This document shows, piece by piece, positions 25,762-34,164 of a stretch of 59,409 nt of DNA. Within the stretch, counting starts at the first letter, position 1. Each line of letters begins with the position of its first letter. Position numbers and translations under genes: made by a program. Source of the stretch: Oscillospiraceae bacterium (GTDB lineage: Bacteria; Bacillota; Clostridia; Oscillospirales; Ruminococcaceae). The stretch spans positions 1 to 59,409 of the forward strand of contig JAAYCI010000062.1 in the NCBI GenBank assembly GCA_012729855.1, given 5' to 3'. The notes under the pieces were generated by a model, which did no database searches, had not been told where the DNA came from, and saw nothing but the letters and a program-made list of their open reading frames with translations.

Positions 25762-25923
25762 GGCGTGTCCCTAAAGTGCCAATGGGACATCTACCCCGTC
25801 ATATTTTGCGTCTTTCTGCGTTCTCGTCAGTCGGAATACACCAAGTATTCCTCCCTCCTCGGCCTTGAAAGCCATCAAAATCTGCCGAGGTATCTTCCCA
25901 TCTCTACTTTAGGGACACGCCCT
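25760..25923. mobile_element. MITE-like fold-back element, copy A (164 bp)
   Basis: A perfect 18-bp terminal inverted repeat AGGGCGTGTCCCTAAAGT / ACTTTAGGGACACGCCCT bounds a non-coding interior that folds around GGAATACACCAAGTATTCC. The left end overlaps the stop codon of the lipoate ligase. No target-site duplication is certain; the flanking T and A extend the repeat by one pair. Confidence 0.75.
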
Positions 25924-25942
25924 AAGTGCCCTAAACACAAAA

Positions 25943-25982
25943 CCCCGCCGTACAGCCCGGCCAAGCGGGCGGCGGCGGGGCA
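25943..25982 (-). terminator. Terminator of metallo-hydrolase gene
   Basis: On the minus strand a stem CCCCGCCG / CGGCGGGG around a GC-rich loop is followed by TTTTGTGTTT, 30 bp after the metallo-beta-lactamase-fold gene's stop. Confidence 0.7.
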
Positions 25983-26012
25983 GGTTCCAAACCAGGGCGG
26001 GCTTTGTGGGCA

Positions 26013-26828
26013 TCAGCGCAGGATACGCCCCAGTGTTTTGGGCACGTCCACCGTTTGCAGGCTTTCCCGCAACACATGGATCTCATAGGCCTCGCGGCTG
26101 TGCCGCTCGGCCTGGCGGTCGGCCATGCGGCGGGTACCAAACTTGTCGTTGTCGGCAAAGGGCAGGTGGTACAGCACCAGTATCCGGGGCTTTACCACCT
26201 CGTTTACCACCTGCACGCCCTTGGGCTGCTGGAAGAACAGCGGGTTTATCAGCATCGCGTCCACCGGGGTACCTTCCAGCATCCTGCCAAACATCGTCGG
26301 CGAGTAATACGCGTCGCCTGTAATCAAAATGTTGATGCCGTCCAGCCGCAAAAGCAGCACATAGTTACTGTTGTGCTTCAAATGCGCGCCCTGGTGCCCG
26401 CTGTTGAACACCGTCACCTCCACGCCCGGCTCCAGCTTCAGGTTTTGGGCTGCGCCCTGCGGCAGGTCCAGGTAATGCACCGGCTGGGGGTGTTCGTCCA
26501 GCCATTCGCGCATCATGCGGGTGCGGTTGGCCATCCAGGGCTCGCTGTTGTCGGTGGGCATCAGCAGCCCGCGCACCTTGTTGGCGGCCAAAAACTGGCT
26601 GGTGGCGCGAATGCCAAAATGGTCGGGGTGGCCGTGGGTAAACATCACATAGTTTATCTCGCCAATGGGCTTTTCGCCCGCCATCAGGCTGTTTTTTAAA
26701 GCCGGCGGCACCAGGCTGAACGGGTGGTTGCGGTCGCTGTACAGCCCGTCTACCAAAATGCGCACGTTGCCGCGGCGTATCAGTACGCCACAGTTGGCCA
26801 GCAACGTTATCGTAGCGTGTTCCTGCAA
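26013..26828 (-). CDS. Metallo-beta-lactamase-fold hydrolase
   Basis: A 271-residue cytoplasmic protein of the MBL fold. The zinc motif THGHPDHFG (residues about 64-72) is intact, as are the later histidine NSGHQGAH, the bridging aspartate ITGDAYYS, and a C-terminal LYHLPFADND histidine. UlaG-like lactonases, phosphodiesterases and tRNase-Z-like enzymes share these. Nothing fixes the substrate. It is transcribed divergently from the Nudix-AcoX pair, with 124 bp between starts. ATG 26828 has no strong ribosome binding site, but the next in-frame Met is far inside. Confidence 0.85.
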   Translation of the reverse strand: MQEHATITLLANCGVLIRRGNVRILVDGLYSDRNHPFSLVPPALKNSLMAGEKPIGEINYVMFTHGHPDHFGIRATSQFLAANKVRGLLMPTDNSEPWMANRTRMMREWLDEHPQPVHYLDLPQGAAQNLKLEPGVEVTVFNSGHQGAHLKHNSNYVLLLRLDGINILITGDAYYSPTMFGRMLEGTPVDAMLINPLFFQQPKGVQVVNEVVKPRILVLYHLPFADNDKFGTRRMADRQAERHSREAYEIHVLRESLQTVDVPKTLGRILR

Positions 26829-26952
26829 ACAATCATCTCCCAGATAGAATAACGGGTAAAAATAAGCACGTCCTCTATCCTACCCAAAAGCCAGATAAAA
26901 ATCAAGCGCACGGGCCCGGTTATACCGCGCACCCGTAACCAGGAGGCCCGCC

Positions 26953-27477
26953 ATGGCACGTATGCCCTACCACGTTCAGGTTTTTCTCTACCGCCCCGAC
27001 GCCGACGGCACCATCCGCTACGCTTTTTTTGAGCGCAGCGACTATGCCGGCGCCTGGCAGGGTGTGTGCGGCGGCGGCGAAGAAGGGGAGAGCATTGTGC
27101 AAACCGCCGTGCGTGAAAGCTGCGAGGAAGCCGGCCTGACAGACCCCGGCCCCGTATACCACCTGAACAGCATCAGCTGGATGCGCCCGATGTACTACGA
27201 GCGGTTTATCACGGTGTGGGGCAAAGAACTGGTGGTGATGCCCATGTATTACTTCGGCATGCCGTTCAGCGGCGATATCGTTTTGTCGGACGAGCACACC
27301 CAGTACCGCTGGGCCACGGCCGACGAATGCCTGGAGCTGACTTATTTCAACGAGCAGAAAACCGCCATATGGGAGCTGGAGCAGCGTATCCTGCGTGGCG
27401 AAGTGGAACGTGAGCCTCCCGCCTGGATGCAGGTGGAGCACAATATAGAGAGCTATATTAAATTTTTGGGGAGTTGA
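26953..27477 (+). CDS. Nudix hydrolase
   Basis: A 174-residue protein with a complete Nudix box: G40, E46, R54-E55, E58-E59 and G61 in the pattern Gx5Ex7REx2EExG. It should cleave a nucleoside diphosphate linked to another moiety, with divalent metal. The N-terminal MPYHVQVFLYRPDADGTIRY resembles dATP/NUDT2-like pyrophosphohydrolases. ATG 26953 is preceded by CCAGGAGG. The AcoX-like gene starts 9 bp after its stop, so the two form one transcript and could act on the same nucleotide or cofactor pool, for example NAD derivatives. That link is inference from position only. Confidence 0.88.
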   Translation: MARMPYHVQVFLYRPDADGTIRYAFFERSDYAGAWQGVCGGGEEGESIVQTAVRESCEEAGLTDPGPVYHLNSISWMRPMYYERFITVWGKELVVMPMYYFGMPFSGDIVLSDEHTQYRWATADECLELTYFNEQKTAIWELEQRILRGEVEREPPAWMQVEHNIESYIKFLGS

Positions 27478-27486
27478 AGCATTGAT

Positions 27487-28485
27487 ATGGGCACAATAGG
27501 AATCGTGGTCAACCCGAACTCAGGCAAGGACATCCGCCGCCTGGTCACCCACGCCACCATGATCGACAACCTGGAGAAGGTCAACATTCTCTGCCGCATC
27601 ATCATGGGCATCGGCAGCCTGGGCGGCAATCATGACATCTATATCATTCCCGACCGTTTCCGCCTGGGCCGGGCAGCCATGCGGGACCTGCAGGATACCG
27701 AGGAAGTGAAGCGGGTGCAGATCCTGGATATGGTCTACTTCGACCAACAGGACGACACCACCAAGTTCACCGAGATTATGGTGAACGAAAAGAAAGCCGA
27801 CGTGATGATTGTGATGGGCGGCGACGGTACCAGCCGCGCGGTGGCCAAGGCCATTGGCGATGTGCCGCTGATCGCCGTATCCACCGGCACCAACAACGTG
27901 TACCCCACCATGCTGGAGGGCACCTCGGTGGGCTTTGCGGCCGCCGCCATTGCCAGCGGGCTGCTGTCGCGCGAGGACATCGGCCCCCGCGGCAAGCGCA
28001 TCGACATTCAGGTGGCCGACCGCCGCAGCGACATCGCCCTGGTGGACGCCGTGTTCTCCACCAGCAACTTTGTGGGCGCCCGCGCCATTTTGCGCAACGA
28101 AGAGATGGACAGCGTGCTGGTTACCCAGTGCCACCCGGCCAACATCGGCTTTTCGTCGCTGGCCGGCACCATTGAGATGATCACCCCCGACGACGACTAC
28201 GGCATGTTCCTGGACCTGAACTGGAACAAGCACGACTACATCTGCGCCATTTCGGCCGGCGTGATGCTCAAGTTTGGCGTGGACGAAAAGAAGATGTTGA
28301 AGGTGGGCGAGTCCATTACCCAGAAGCCGGATTATGACGGCACCGTTGCCGTGGACGGCGAGCGTGAGGTGCCCTTCCGCGCCGGCGACGACGTGACCCT
28401 CACCCTTACCCGCAACGGCCCCCGCAAGGTAGACGTGCGCAAAGCGGTGGAGCTGGGCGCCAAGCGCGGCATGTTCAAAGTTTGA
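27487..28485 (+). CDS. acoX: AcoX-like NAD-kinase-fold protein
   Basis: A 332-residue member of the ATP-NAD-kinase fold resembling AcoX, a protein of unknown biochemical role encoded in acetoin catabolism operons. The N-terminus IGIVVNPNSGKDIRR and the nucleotide motif MGGDGTSRAVAKA (about residues 109-121) followed by STGTNNVYPT are characteristic. The C-terminal beta domain ends with a DGTVAVDGERE segment. It is linked to the upstream Nudix gene and lies 1.5 kb before the dehydrogenase complex genes with a regulator between. Its presence is the best single clue that the complex downstream is of the acetoin-dehydrogenase type. The gene symbol is by resemblance only. Confidence 0.8.
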   Translation: MGTIGIVVNPNSGKDIRRLVTHATMIDNLEKVNILCRIIMGIGSLGGNHDIYIIPDRFRLGRAAMRDLQDTEEVKRVQILDMVYFDQQDDTTKFTEIMVNEKKADVMIVMGGDGTSRAVAKAIGDVPLIAVSTGTNNVYPTMLEGTSVGFAAAAIASGLLSREDIGPRGKRIDIQVADRRSDIALVDAVFSTSNFVGARAILRNEEMDSVLVTQCHPANIGFSSLAGTIEMITPDDDYGMFLDLNWNKHDYICAISAGVMLKFGVDEKKMLKVGESITQKPDYDGTVAVDGEREVPFRAGDDVTLTLTRNGPRKVDVRKAVELGAKRGMFKV

Positions 28486-28551
28486 GCCAAATCCCCTGGT
28501 TATAAAAGAGTAATAGCGGCACCATGTGCCGCTTGCGCAGCCACTTGCCGC

Positions 28552-28580
28552 TTGAAACTGTCCCGCACCTATGCTATACT
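28552..28580 (+). promoter_or_regulatory. Promoter of LuxR-type regulator gene
   Basis: TTGAAA and TATACT with an ideal 17-bp spacer, 54 bp upstream of the chosen GTG start. Confidence 0.7.
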
Positions 28581-28634
28581 TTGGGATAGGACAGCCGCGG
28601 GTGTGGCTGCGCTTTTATGATAGGTGGTGTTGGT

Positions 28635-29729
28635 GTGCTTACGGCGGCTGATTATGAGAAAGTCCTCAAGTTCAACTCCTTCATCAACAAGGATTTCGAC
28701 CATTACATCCCCAATATCCTCTATGCGCTGGAGGAGTATTTTGCCCTGCGCCTCACCGCCTATACGGTGGTGAACCGCGACGCCCAGGACAAAACCTATG
28801 TCGAAAGCATCCACAGCAACGCCATCCTGCCTGAGGTGCTTACCCGCTACCAGAACAGCTATTTCGACACCGACCTTTTCAACCAGCGCCTGGGCGATGT
28901 TTCCAATGCCGGCAGGGCCAAGTTTGTCTATACCATCACCGACGTGGGCACTTATGAAGAATACTACGCCACCGAGTATGGCCGCATGCAGAAAAAACAG
29001 AACCTGCCCTTCCAGGCGGTGATTCGTGGCAGCCACAAGCGCCGCCTGCCCGACCATGTCCTCAACATCTTCAAGGCCGGCCAGGACGGCGACTTCAACA
29101 CGTATGAGATTGAGCTGCTGAACTGCATTGGCCGTGTTTACAGCGACAGTGTGGAGCTTTACAAACGCTACCTGGAGAGCAGCAGCTACTCCCGTTTCCT
29201 GGATTACCAGACCTACGCCGAAAACATGGGCATGGCCATTGTGAACGACCGCAACCACGTGGTGTACCGCAACGATTATTTTCTGCGCACCGCTTCGGCC
29301 CTGTTCGATACCGAGGGGGTCTACTCGGCCATCATCTCGCTGTTTTCAGCCTTCTCCCAGCAAAACGGCACCACCCCCAGCAAGTTCTACGAGCCTGCCT
29401 CCATCACCGTGCGGGACCATGTCATCACCATCAACCCGCAGCGCATTTTTGACGGCGAGACACTGCAAAAGTATCTGTTTATCACCCTGCGCCGGCAGGG
29501 CGCCGCCGAAGCCGAAGCCAACAGCCAGCACCTGCAGCTGGGCGACGCCTTCAACTTCACGCTGCGCGAGTCGGAGATAGCCGGCCTGCTGGTGGAGGGC
29601 CGCGACAACGCCCAAATTGCGGCCGATCTCTGCATCAATATCTCCACTGTAAAGTTCCACATTAAAAATATTTTTCGCAAATTGGGCGTCACCAAGCGTT
29701 CCGCCGCCATTGTACGGCTCATCCGTTAG
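28635..29729 (+). CDS. LuxR-family transcriptional regulator
   Basis: A 364-residue regulator with a C-terminal LuxR/GerE helix-turn-helix (about residues 298-364). It contains FTLRESEIAGLLVEGRD followed by INISTVKFHIKNIFRKLGV. The N-terminal 290 residues form a sensor region of no clear family, perhaps GAF- or PAS-like; no phosphoacceptor receiver motif is visible. GTG 28635 follows AGGTGGTG, whereas ATG 28617 lacks a ribosome binding site, so the GTG is preferred. It sits between the AcoX-like gene and the dehydrogenase operon in the same direction and is the likely local regulator, in the place that AcoR holds in other acetoin loci. Its ligand could be the pathway substrate. Confidence 0.88.
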   Translation: MLTAADYEKVLKFNSFINKDFDHYIPNILYALEEYFALRLTAYTVVNRDAQDKTYVESIHSNAILPEVLTRYQNSYFDTDLFNQRLGDVSNAGRAKFVYTITDVGTYEEYYATEYGRMQKKQNLPFQAVIRGSHKRRLPDHVLNIFKAGQDGDFNTYEIELLNCIGRVYSDSVELYKRYLESSSYSRFLDYQTYAENMGMAIVNDRNHVVYRNDYFLRTASALFDTEGVYSAIISLFSAFSQQNGTTPSKFYEPASITVRDHVITINPQRIFDGETLQKYLFITLRRQGAAEAEANSQHLQLGDAFNFTLRESEIAGLLVEGRDNAQIAADLCINISTVKFHIKNIFRKLGVTKRSAAIVRLIR

Positions 29730-30019
29730 CTTTAAAATTGGTGGTTCTGCATAGTGTGGCCCCCCAAAAACTGGCATGTTGCACCCTTTCTTGCCATTTT
29801 TTTAACAAACACTACCCTGCGGCGGGGCATACACTATCCTTTTGGGCGGGATTGCCGCCCGCTAATCAACCCCTGCGGGTAGGTTTCTTTTTCAGGCGAA
29901 TGTTGTTATAATGGTCGTGTTCGGCGCACAAAAAGGTTAGACAGCTTTCCCCAATAATTGTGGAACTTGCCTAGCCTCAAAAATGGGCCACACAAAATTT
30001 TATATAGGAGGCTACAACT
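29730..30019 (+). promoter_or_regulatory. Promoter/leader region of the dehydrogenase operon
   Basis: A 290-bp leader with a consensus -10 TATAAT at 29907-29912; the matching -35 position (TTTCTT) is poor, as expected for an activated promoter. Upstream lie GC-rich dyads, including GGGCGG / CCGCCC near 29846-29862 and CCCCTGCGGG near 29874. These are candidate sites for the LuxR-type regulator. The last 20 bp carry TAGGAGG for the lipoyl protein. Confidence 0.5.
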
Positions 30020-30247
30020 ATGGAAGTACTGGCACCTGATCTGGGACAATCCGGAGCAAACGTAACAATTGAGGCTTGGTTCAAAAAAGAAGGCGACACC
30101 ATCACCAAGGGCGAGCCCATGATGGAAATCTCCAACGAAAAGCTGAACCAGGAAATCGAAGCGCCTGAGTCTGGTGTTCTGAAGCAGATCATCGTTCAGG
30201 AAGGCGAGAGCGTTCCTCCCAGAACTGTCGTCGCAATCATCGAGTAA
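30020..30247 (+). CDS. Free-standing lipoyl carrier protein
   Basis: A 75-residue protein that is just a lipoyl/biotinyl domain: a flattened beta barrel with the acceptor lysine K41 in the hairpin ISNEKLNQEIEAP. The Glu-Lys-Leu context, rather than Met-Lys-Met, favours lipoylation over biotinylation. In most 2-oxo-acid dehydrogenase complexes this domain is fused to E2 or E3; here it is a separate polypeptide, like GcvH in design. It would carry acetyl or other acyl groups between the E1, E2 and E3 proteins encoded next. TATAGGAGG gives an excellent ribosome binding site. The E2 gene starts 37 bp after its stop. Confidence 0.92.
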   Translation: MEVLAPDLGQSGANVTIEAWFKKEGDTITKGEPMMEISNEKLNQEIEAPESGVLKQIIVQEGESVPPRTVVAIIE

Positions 30248-30284
30248 TTTGCACCATAATTAAACCGGGGAGGTGTTCCACAAC

Positions 30285-30989
30285 TTGAGCGAAGAAATGA
30301 AAATCATATCCCAGAAGAAGCTGAACTCCATTCGTCGTTTCATTGGCGAAAAGATGTCGGCCAGTTTGCGTGACATGCCCCAGATCACCGGCATGACCGA
30401 CCTTGAGACCGATGCGGTCTTCGCACTGAAGGACGAACTGAAGCAGCAGAACAAGAACGTTACCGTGGGTTCCATCTTTGCCAAAATTACCGTTCAGGCG
30501 CTTAAAGCCTATCCGCTGGCCAACTCCACTGTGGTAGACGGTATCCACACCATCTACGAGTCGGTCAACCTGGGCATGGGCGTGGGCACGGAAGCGGGCA
30601 TCATGATGATCAACCTGCGTAACGCCCAGGACAAGAACATTTTCGAGCTTTCGGACGAGCTGAAAGAGAAAACGCAGCTGCTGATGGAAAACAAGCTGCC
30701 CCTCTCTGAGATGAAGGACACCACCTTCACCATCAGCAACTTCGGCGGCATGGGCGCCGGCAGCAAGTACGGCACCATCGTGCTCAATCCCCCGGAGAGC
30801 GCCATGCTGGGCATTGGCAACACCGAGCGCCGCTACCAGATTCAGAACGACGACACCGCGGTCATCAAACGGTTCACCTGCTTCAGCATCACAGTGAACC
30901 ACACCGTGATGGACGGCTACCATCAGGCAATGTTCATGGACCATCTGAACAAGATCATCCTGGATCCGCGCCCCCACATGGGCCTGTAA
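30285..30989 (+). CDS. acoC: E2 acyltransferase catalytic core without lipoyl domain
   Basis: About 234 residues corresponding to only the catalytic domain of dihydrolipoamide acyltransferases. The N-terminal KKLNSIRRFIGEKMSASL, the middle FTISNFGGMGAGSKYGTIVL, and the active-site region NHTVMDGYHQAMF are typical. The histidine and DG of the usual DHRxxDG motif are kept, but the arginine is threonine. No lipoyl domain and no peripheral-subunit-binding domain are encoded, so E1 and E3 must be recruited differently. No ATG lies at the expected distance from GGGGAGG (30267-30273). TTG 30285 is the best start, with GTG 30273 and ATG 30297 as alternatives. The gene lies between the lipoyl protein and E1-alpha. 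Confidence 0.88.
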   Translation: MSEEMKIISQKKLNSIRRFIGEKMSASLRDMPQITGMTDLETDAVFALKDELKQQNKNVTVGSIFAKITVQALKAYPLANSTVVDGIHTIYESVNLGMGVGTEAGIMMINLRNAQDKNIFELSDELKEKTQLLMENKLPLSEMKDTTFTISNFGGMGAGSKYGTIVLNPPESAMLGIGNTERRYQIQNDDTAVIKRFTCFSITVNHTVMDGYHQAMFMDHLNKIILDPRPHMGL

Positions 30990-31044
30990 ACATCCGCACC
31001 GCCACTATTAAACAGTAGCTTCACCATGGGAGGTGGATACCCGA

Positions 31045-32040
31045 ATGAAATTCACCAAAGACCAGATGCTGAAACTGTATGAAGAACTGGTACACGTGCG
31101 CACCATGAACGACAAGATCGTGGAGTTCATTTTTGGCGGCCGCATTGCGGGGGCCATTCACCCCAGCCTGGGCCAGGAGGCCATTGTGGCCGGCCTGATG
31201 TTCGCCTACGAGAACACCCCGTACGAGGTGTGGCGCACCGGTACCCACCGCCAGCAGGCCGCCATGGCCCGCACCGTGGGCCTGGATGGTTTCTTGGCCG
31301 AACTGATGAACCGTGCCACCGGCACCGTTCACGGCATTGCCGGCGAATACCACCTGGTAAAGCTGGACAAGAAACTGCTGCCGCACAGCGGCGTGCTGGG
31401 CGTTACCCCGCCCACGGCCACCGGCTTTGCATGGTCCCTCAAGCTGGGCGGCAAAACCAACGCTGTGGTGTCCTGCCCGTTCGGCGACGGCATGATGAGC
31501 GAGGGCTATGTGTATGAGGCGATGAACATCGCGTCCATCCACAAGGTGCCCATCCTGTTTATCATCGAGAACAACGGCATGGCCATGTCCACCCCGCTGG
31601 AGTGGGAGTCCCCCATCGAGGATCTGTACCTGCGCGGCATCTCCGCCGGCATGAAGGGCTCCTCCATCGACGGCAACGACGTAGAGGCCGTTGTGGAAGC
31701 CACCCTGGAAGGCCTGGACCAGGCCGCCAAGTACAACCCCAACGTCATAGAGATGAAGACCATACGCTGGGGCGGCCACTTTGTGGGCGACAAGCAGGAA
31801 GTATACCGCGACATGTCTTTCCAGGAAGGCCTTGAAAAGCATGATCCCGTCATTCGCTACGAGCAAACCCTGCTGGAGCGCGGCGTGGCCAACGAAGACC
31901 ATTTCGCCAAGGTGAAAGCCGAGCAGCGCAAGCTGCTGGACGCCGCCTTCGAGAAGGCCGTCGAGGCCCCGTTCCCCAAAAAGGAAGACTTCCTCAATCC
32001 CAACATCGTGTATACCAATACCGATGGACTGCCCCTGTAA
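31045..32040 (+). CDS. acoA: Thiamine-dependent E1 alpha subunit, copy 1
   Basis: A 331-residue E1-alpha of the 2-oxo-acid/acetoin dehydrogenase family. The thiamine diphosphate motif GDGMMSEG...IIENN spans about residues 153-182, and THRQQ near 72-76 matches the THRGH segment of AcoA. It differs from common AcoA by having AGEYHLVK where GGSMHLF is usual, and GVTPPTATGFAWSLKL in the next helix, so it is a divergent branch. By my count it is about 82% identical to the second E1-alpha at 33115. The strongest differences fall at residues 55-75 beside the THR motif. ATG 31045 has GGGAGGTGG upstream. It pairs with the E1-beta gene that follows after 63 bp. Confidence 0.9.
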   Translation: MKFTKDQMLKLYEELVHVRTMNDKIVEFIFGGRIAGAIHPSLGQEAIVAGLMFAYENTPYEVWRTGTHRQQAAMARTVGLDGFLAELMNRATGTVHGIAGEYHLVKLDKKLLPHSGVLGVTPPTATGFAWSLKLGGKTNAVVSCPFGDGMMSEGYVYEAMNIASIHKVPILFIIENNGMAMSTPLEWESPIEDLYLRGISAGMKGSSIDGNDVEAVVEATLEGLDQAAKYNPNVIEMKTIRWGGHFVGDKQEVYRDMSFQEGLEKHDPVIRYEQTLLERGVANEDHFAKVKAEQRKLLDAAFEKAVEAPFPKKEDFLNPNIVYTNTDGLPL

Positions 32041-32103
32041 GATTTATGTGATCTATGTCATTTATGACATCCGTTTAACGCAAATTAAAGGAGGTAGACT
32101 GTA

Positions 32104-33084
32104 ATGGCAGAAATGACTGGTACTAAAGCATTTAACGTTGCGATGAAAGAGCTGATGGAAAAGGACGACAAAATCCTTGTATTGGGCGAGGGCGTTGGCA
32201 GAAAGGGCGGTACCTGGGGCTATTTTGCAGACCTGTGGACCACCTACGGCAACAGCCGCATGATCGACACCCCCATCGCTGAGGCTGGCTTCAGCTGCGT
32301 GGGCAACGGCCTGGCTTACGGCGGCTATCGCCCCGTTATCGAGTATATGTTCGCCGACTTCTCGTCCCTGGGCTTTGACGCTATCGTCAACCAGGCTGCG
32401 AAAGCCCGCTACAACTCCAACGGCGAGCTGAGCCTGCCCATCACGTTCATCATGCCCAACTCCGGCGGCGGCAAGAGCGGCAACCAGCACTCCCAGAGCG
32501 TTGAAGCCTGGTACTCCAATGCCCCCGGCCTGAAGATCGTCACCCCGACCACCCCGGGCGATGTGCGCCGCTTCCTGAAAGCCGCTATCCTGGATGATGA
32601 CCCGGTGGTCTTCATGCATGCCCGCGGCATGATGTTCATGAGCGAAGAAGTGGACGAGACCGATATGAGCATCCCCTCGCTGGCCAACGCCGGCAAGATC
32701 GTTACCGAAGGCAAGGACCTCACCATCGTCAGCTGGCACCGTATGCTGCCCCGCTGCCTGGAGGCCGCTGCCGAAGTGACCAAGGAAACCGGCAAGACCA
32801 TCGAAGTCATCGACCCCCGCGTGCTGCTGCCCTTCGACATTGACACCGTTGTTAAGAGCGTTGCCAAAACCGGCAAGGCCATGGTGGTGCACGAGGCTCC
32901 CGCCCGCGGCGGCTTCGGCATGCAGGTTTCCGCCATGATCGGCGAAAACTGCCTGAAGGACCTGAAAGCCCCCGTGAAGCGCATTGGCGGCTACAATACC
33001 TCCATTCCTTTCGGCGTGGGCGAAGAATATGCCTACCCGCAGGTGGAAGATATCAAGGTCGGTATCATGGAACTGCTGAAATAA
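32104..33084 (+). CDS. acoB: Thiamine-dependent E1 beta subunit
   Basis: A 326-residue E1-beta (transketolase-like) subunit. The N-terminal half shows LGEGVGRKGGTWGYFADLW and TPIAEAGFSCVGNGLAYGGYRPV, including the conserved glutamate that contacts the thiamine ring. The C-terminal transketolase domain contains LTIVSWHRML and VIDPRVLLPFDIDTV. The family usually reads LVDLRTxxPxD at the latter spot. It is the only E1-beta in the window but is flanked on both sides by E1-alpha genes, so it may form two kinds of heterotetramer. Start ATG 32104 follows AAAGGAGG. The intergenic gaps are 63 and 30 bp. Confidence 0.92.
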   Translation: MAEMTGTKAFNVAMKELMEKDDKILVLGEGVGRKGGTWGYFADLWTTYGNSRMIDTPIAEAGFSCVGNGLAYGGYRPVIEYMFADFSSLGFDAIVNQAAKARYNSNGELSLPITFIMPNSGGGKSGNQHSQSVEAWYSNAPGLKIVTPTTPGDVRRFLKAAILDDDPVVFMHARGMMFMSEEVDETDMSIPSLANAGKIVTEGKDLTIVSWHRMLPRCLEAAAEVTKETGKTIEVIDPRVLLPFDIDTVVKSVAKTGKAMVVHEAPARGGFGMQVSAMIGENCLKDLKAPVKRIGGYNTSIPFGVGEEYAYPQVEDIKVGIMELLK

Positions 33085-33114
33085 GTTTCGCCTAAAGAAA
33101 ATGGAGGTGTAGTT

Positions 33115-34113
33115 ATGAAATTCACGAAAGACCAAATGCTCAAGCTGTATGAGGAACTGGTGCATGTACGCACCATGAACAATAAAATCGTTGAGTTCAT
33201 CTTCAGCGGCCGTATTGCCGGTGCTATTCACCCCAGCCTGGGTCAGGAAGCCATTGTTGCGGGCCTGCTGTATGCCTATGAGAACCACCACCAGACCGTT
33301 TATCGTTCCTTCACCCACCGCCAGCAGGCCATCATGGCCCGCAGCGCCGGCATTGACGGCTTCCTGGCCGAGCTGATGAACCGTGCAACCGGTACCCTCG
33401 GCGGCATCGCCGGCGAGTATCACCTGGTGAAGATTGACAAACTGATGCTGCCCCTGAGCGGCGTGCTGGGCGTTACCCCGCCCACCGCCACCGGCTTTGC
33501 ATGGTCCCTGAAGCTGGACGGCCGCAAGGACGCCGTGGTGTGCTGCCCGTTTGGCGACGGCATGATGAGTGAAGGCTACGTGTACGAAGCGATGAACATT
33601 GCTTCCATCCACAAAGTGCCCATCCTCTTCGTCATCGAGAACAACGGCATGGCCATGACCACCCCGCTGGAGTGGGAATCCCCCATCGAAGACCTGTACC
33701 TGCGCGGCATCTCCGCCGGCATGAAGGGCGCTTCCGTGGACGGCAACGACATCGAAGCCACTGTTGAGGCTCTGATGGAAGGCCTGGATCAGGCCGGCAA
33801 GTGCAACCCCAATGTTATCGAGCTGAAGACCGTGCGCTGGGAAGGCCACTTTGTGGGCGACAAGCAGGAAGTTTACCGCGACCTGTCTTTCCGCGACAAC
33901 CTGGACAAGCTGGACCCCGTCCTCCGCTACGAGAAAGTGCTGCTGGAGCGCGGCGTGGCCAACGAAGACCACTTCGCCAAGGTGAAAGCCGACCAGGAGA
34001 AGATCATGGCCGAAGCTTTCGAGAAAGCCGCTTCCGCTCCGTTCCCGAAGAAGGAAGACTTCCTCAACCCCAACATCGTTTACACCAACACCGACGGTTT
34101 GCCCATCAAATAA
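33115..34113 (+). CDS. acoA: Thiamine-dependent E1 alpha subunit, copy 2
   Basis: A 332-residue paralogue of the E1-alpha at 31045, with the same thiamine motif (GDGMMSEG...VIENN). The first 50 residues and the region around 150-215 are nearly identical to copy 1. Residues 54-70 are almost wholly different (ENHHQTVYRSF against ENTPYEVWRTG), and further changes occur near 95-125. Because this divergent part borders the substrate side of the thiamine site in related E1 structures, the two copies may prefer different substrates while sharing one E1-beta. Start ATG 33115 has ATGGAGGTG upstream. A strong hairpin separates it from the E3 gene. Confidence 0.9.
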   Translation: MKFTKDQMLKLYEELVHVRTMNNKIVEFIFSGRIAGAIHPSLGQEAIVAGLLYAYENHHQTVYRSFTHRQQAIMARSAGIDGFLAELMNRATGTLGGIAGEYHLVKIDKLMLPLSGVLGVTPPTATGFAWSLKLDGRKDAVVCCPFGDGMMSEGYVYEAMNIASIHKVPILFVIENNGMAMTTPLEWESPIEDLYLRGISAGMKGASVDGNDIEATVEALMEGLDQAGKCNPNVIELKTVRWEGHFVGDKQEVYRDLSFRDNLDKLDPVLRYEKVLLERGVANEDHFAKVKADQEKIMAEAFEKAASAPFPKKEDFLNPNIVYTNTDGLPIK

Positions 34114-34164
34114 TGTTGGCAACCTGAGCGATAGCTCGCTTGGTAAAATGATTGCTTAACCATC

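Noticed and set aside
29770..29785. Sigma-54 promoter before the dehydrogenase operon, as in classical aco operons
   Set aside because: TGGCATGTTGCA has the right words but the GG-to-GC spacing is 8, not 10. The local regulator is LuxR-type with no sigma-54 interaction domain.
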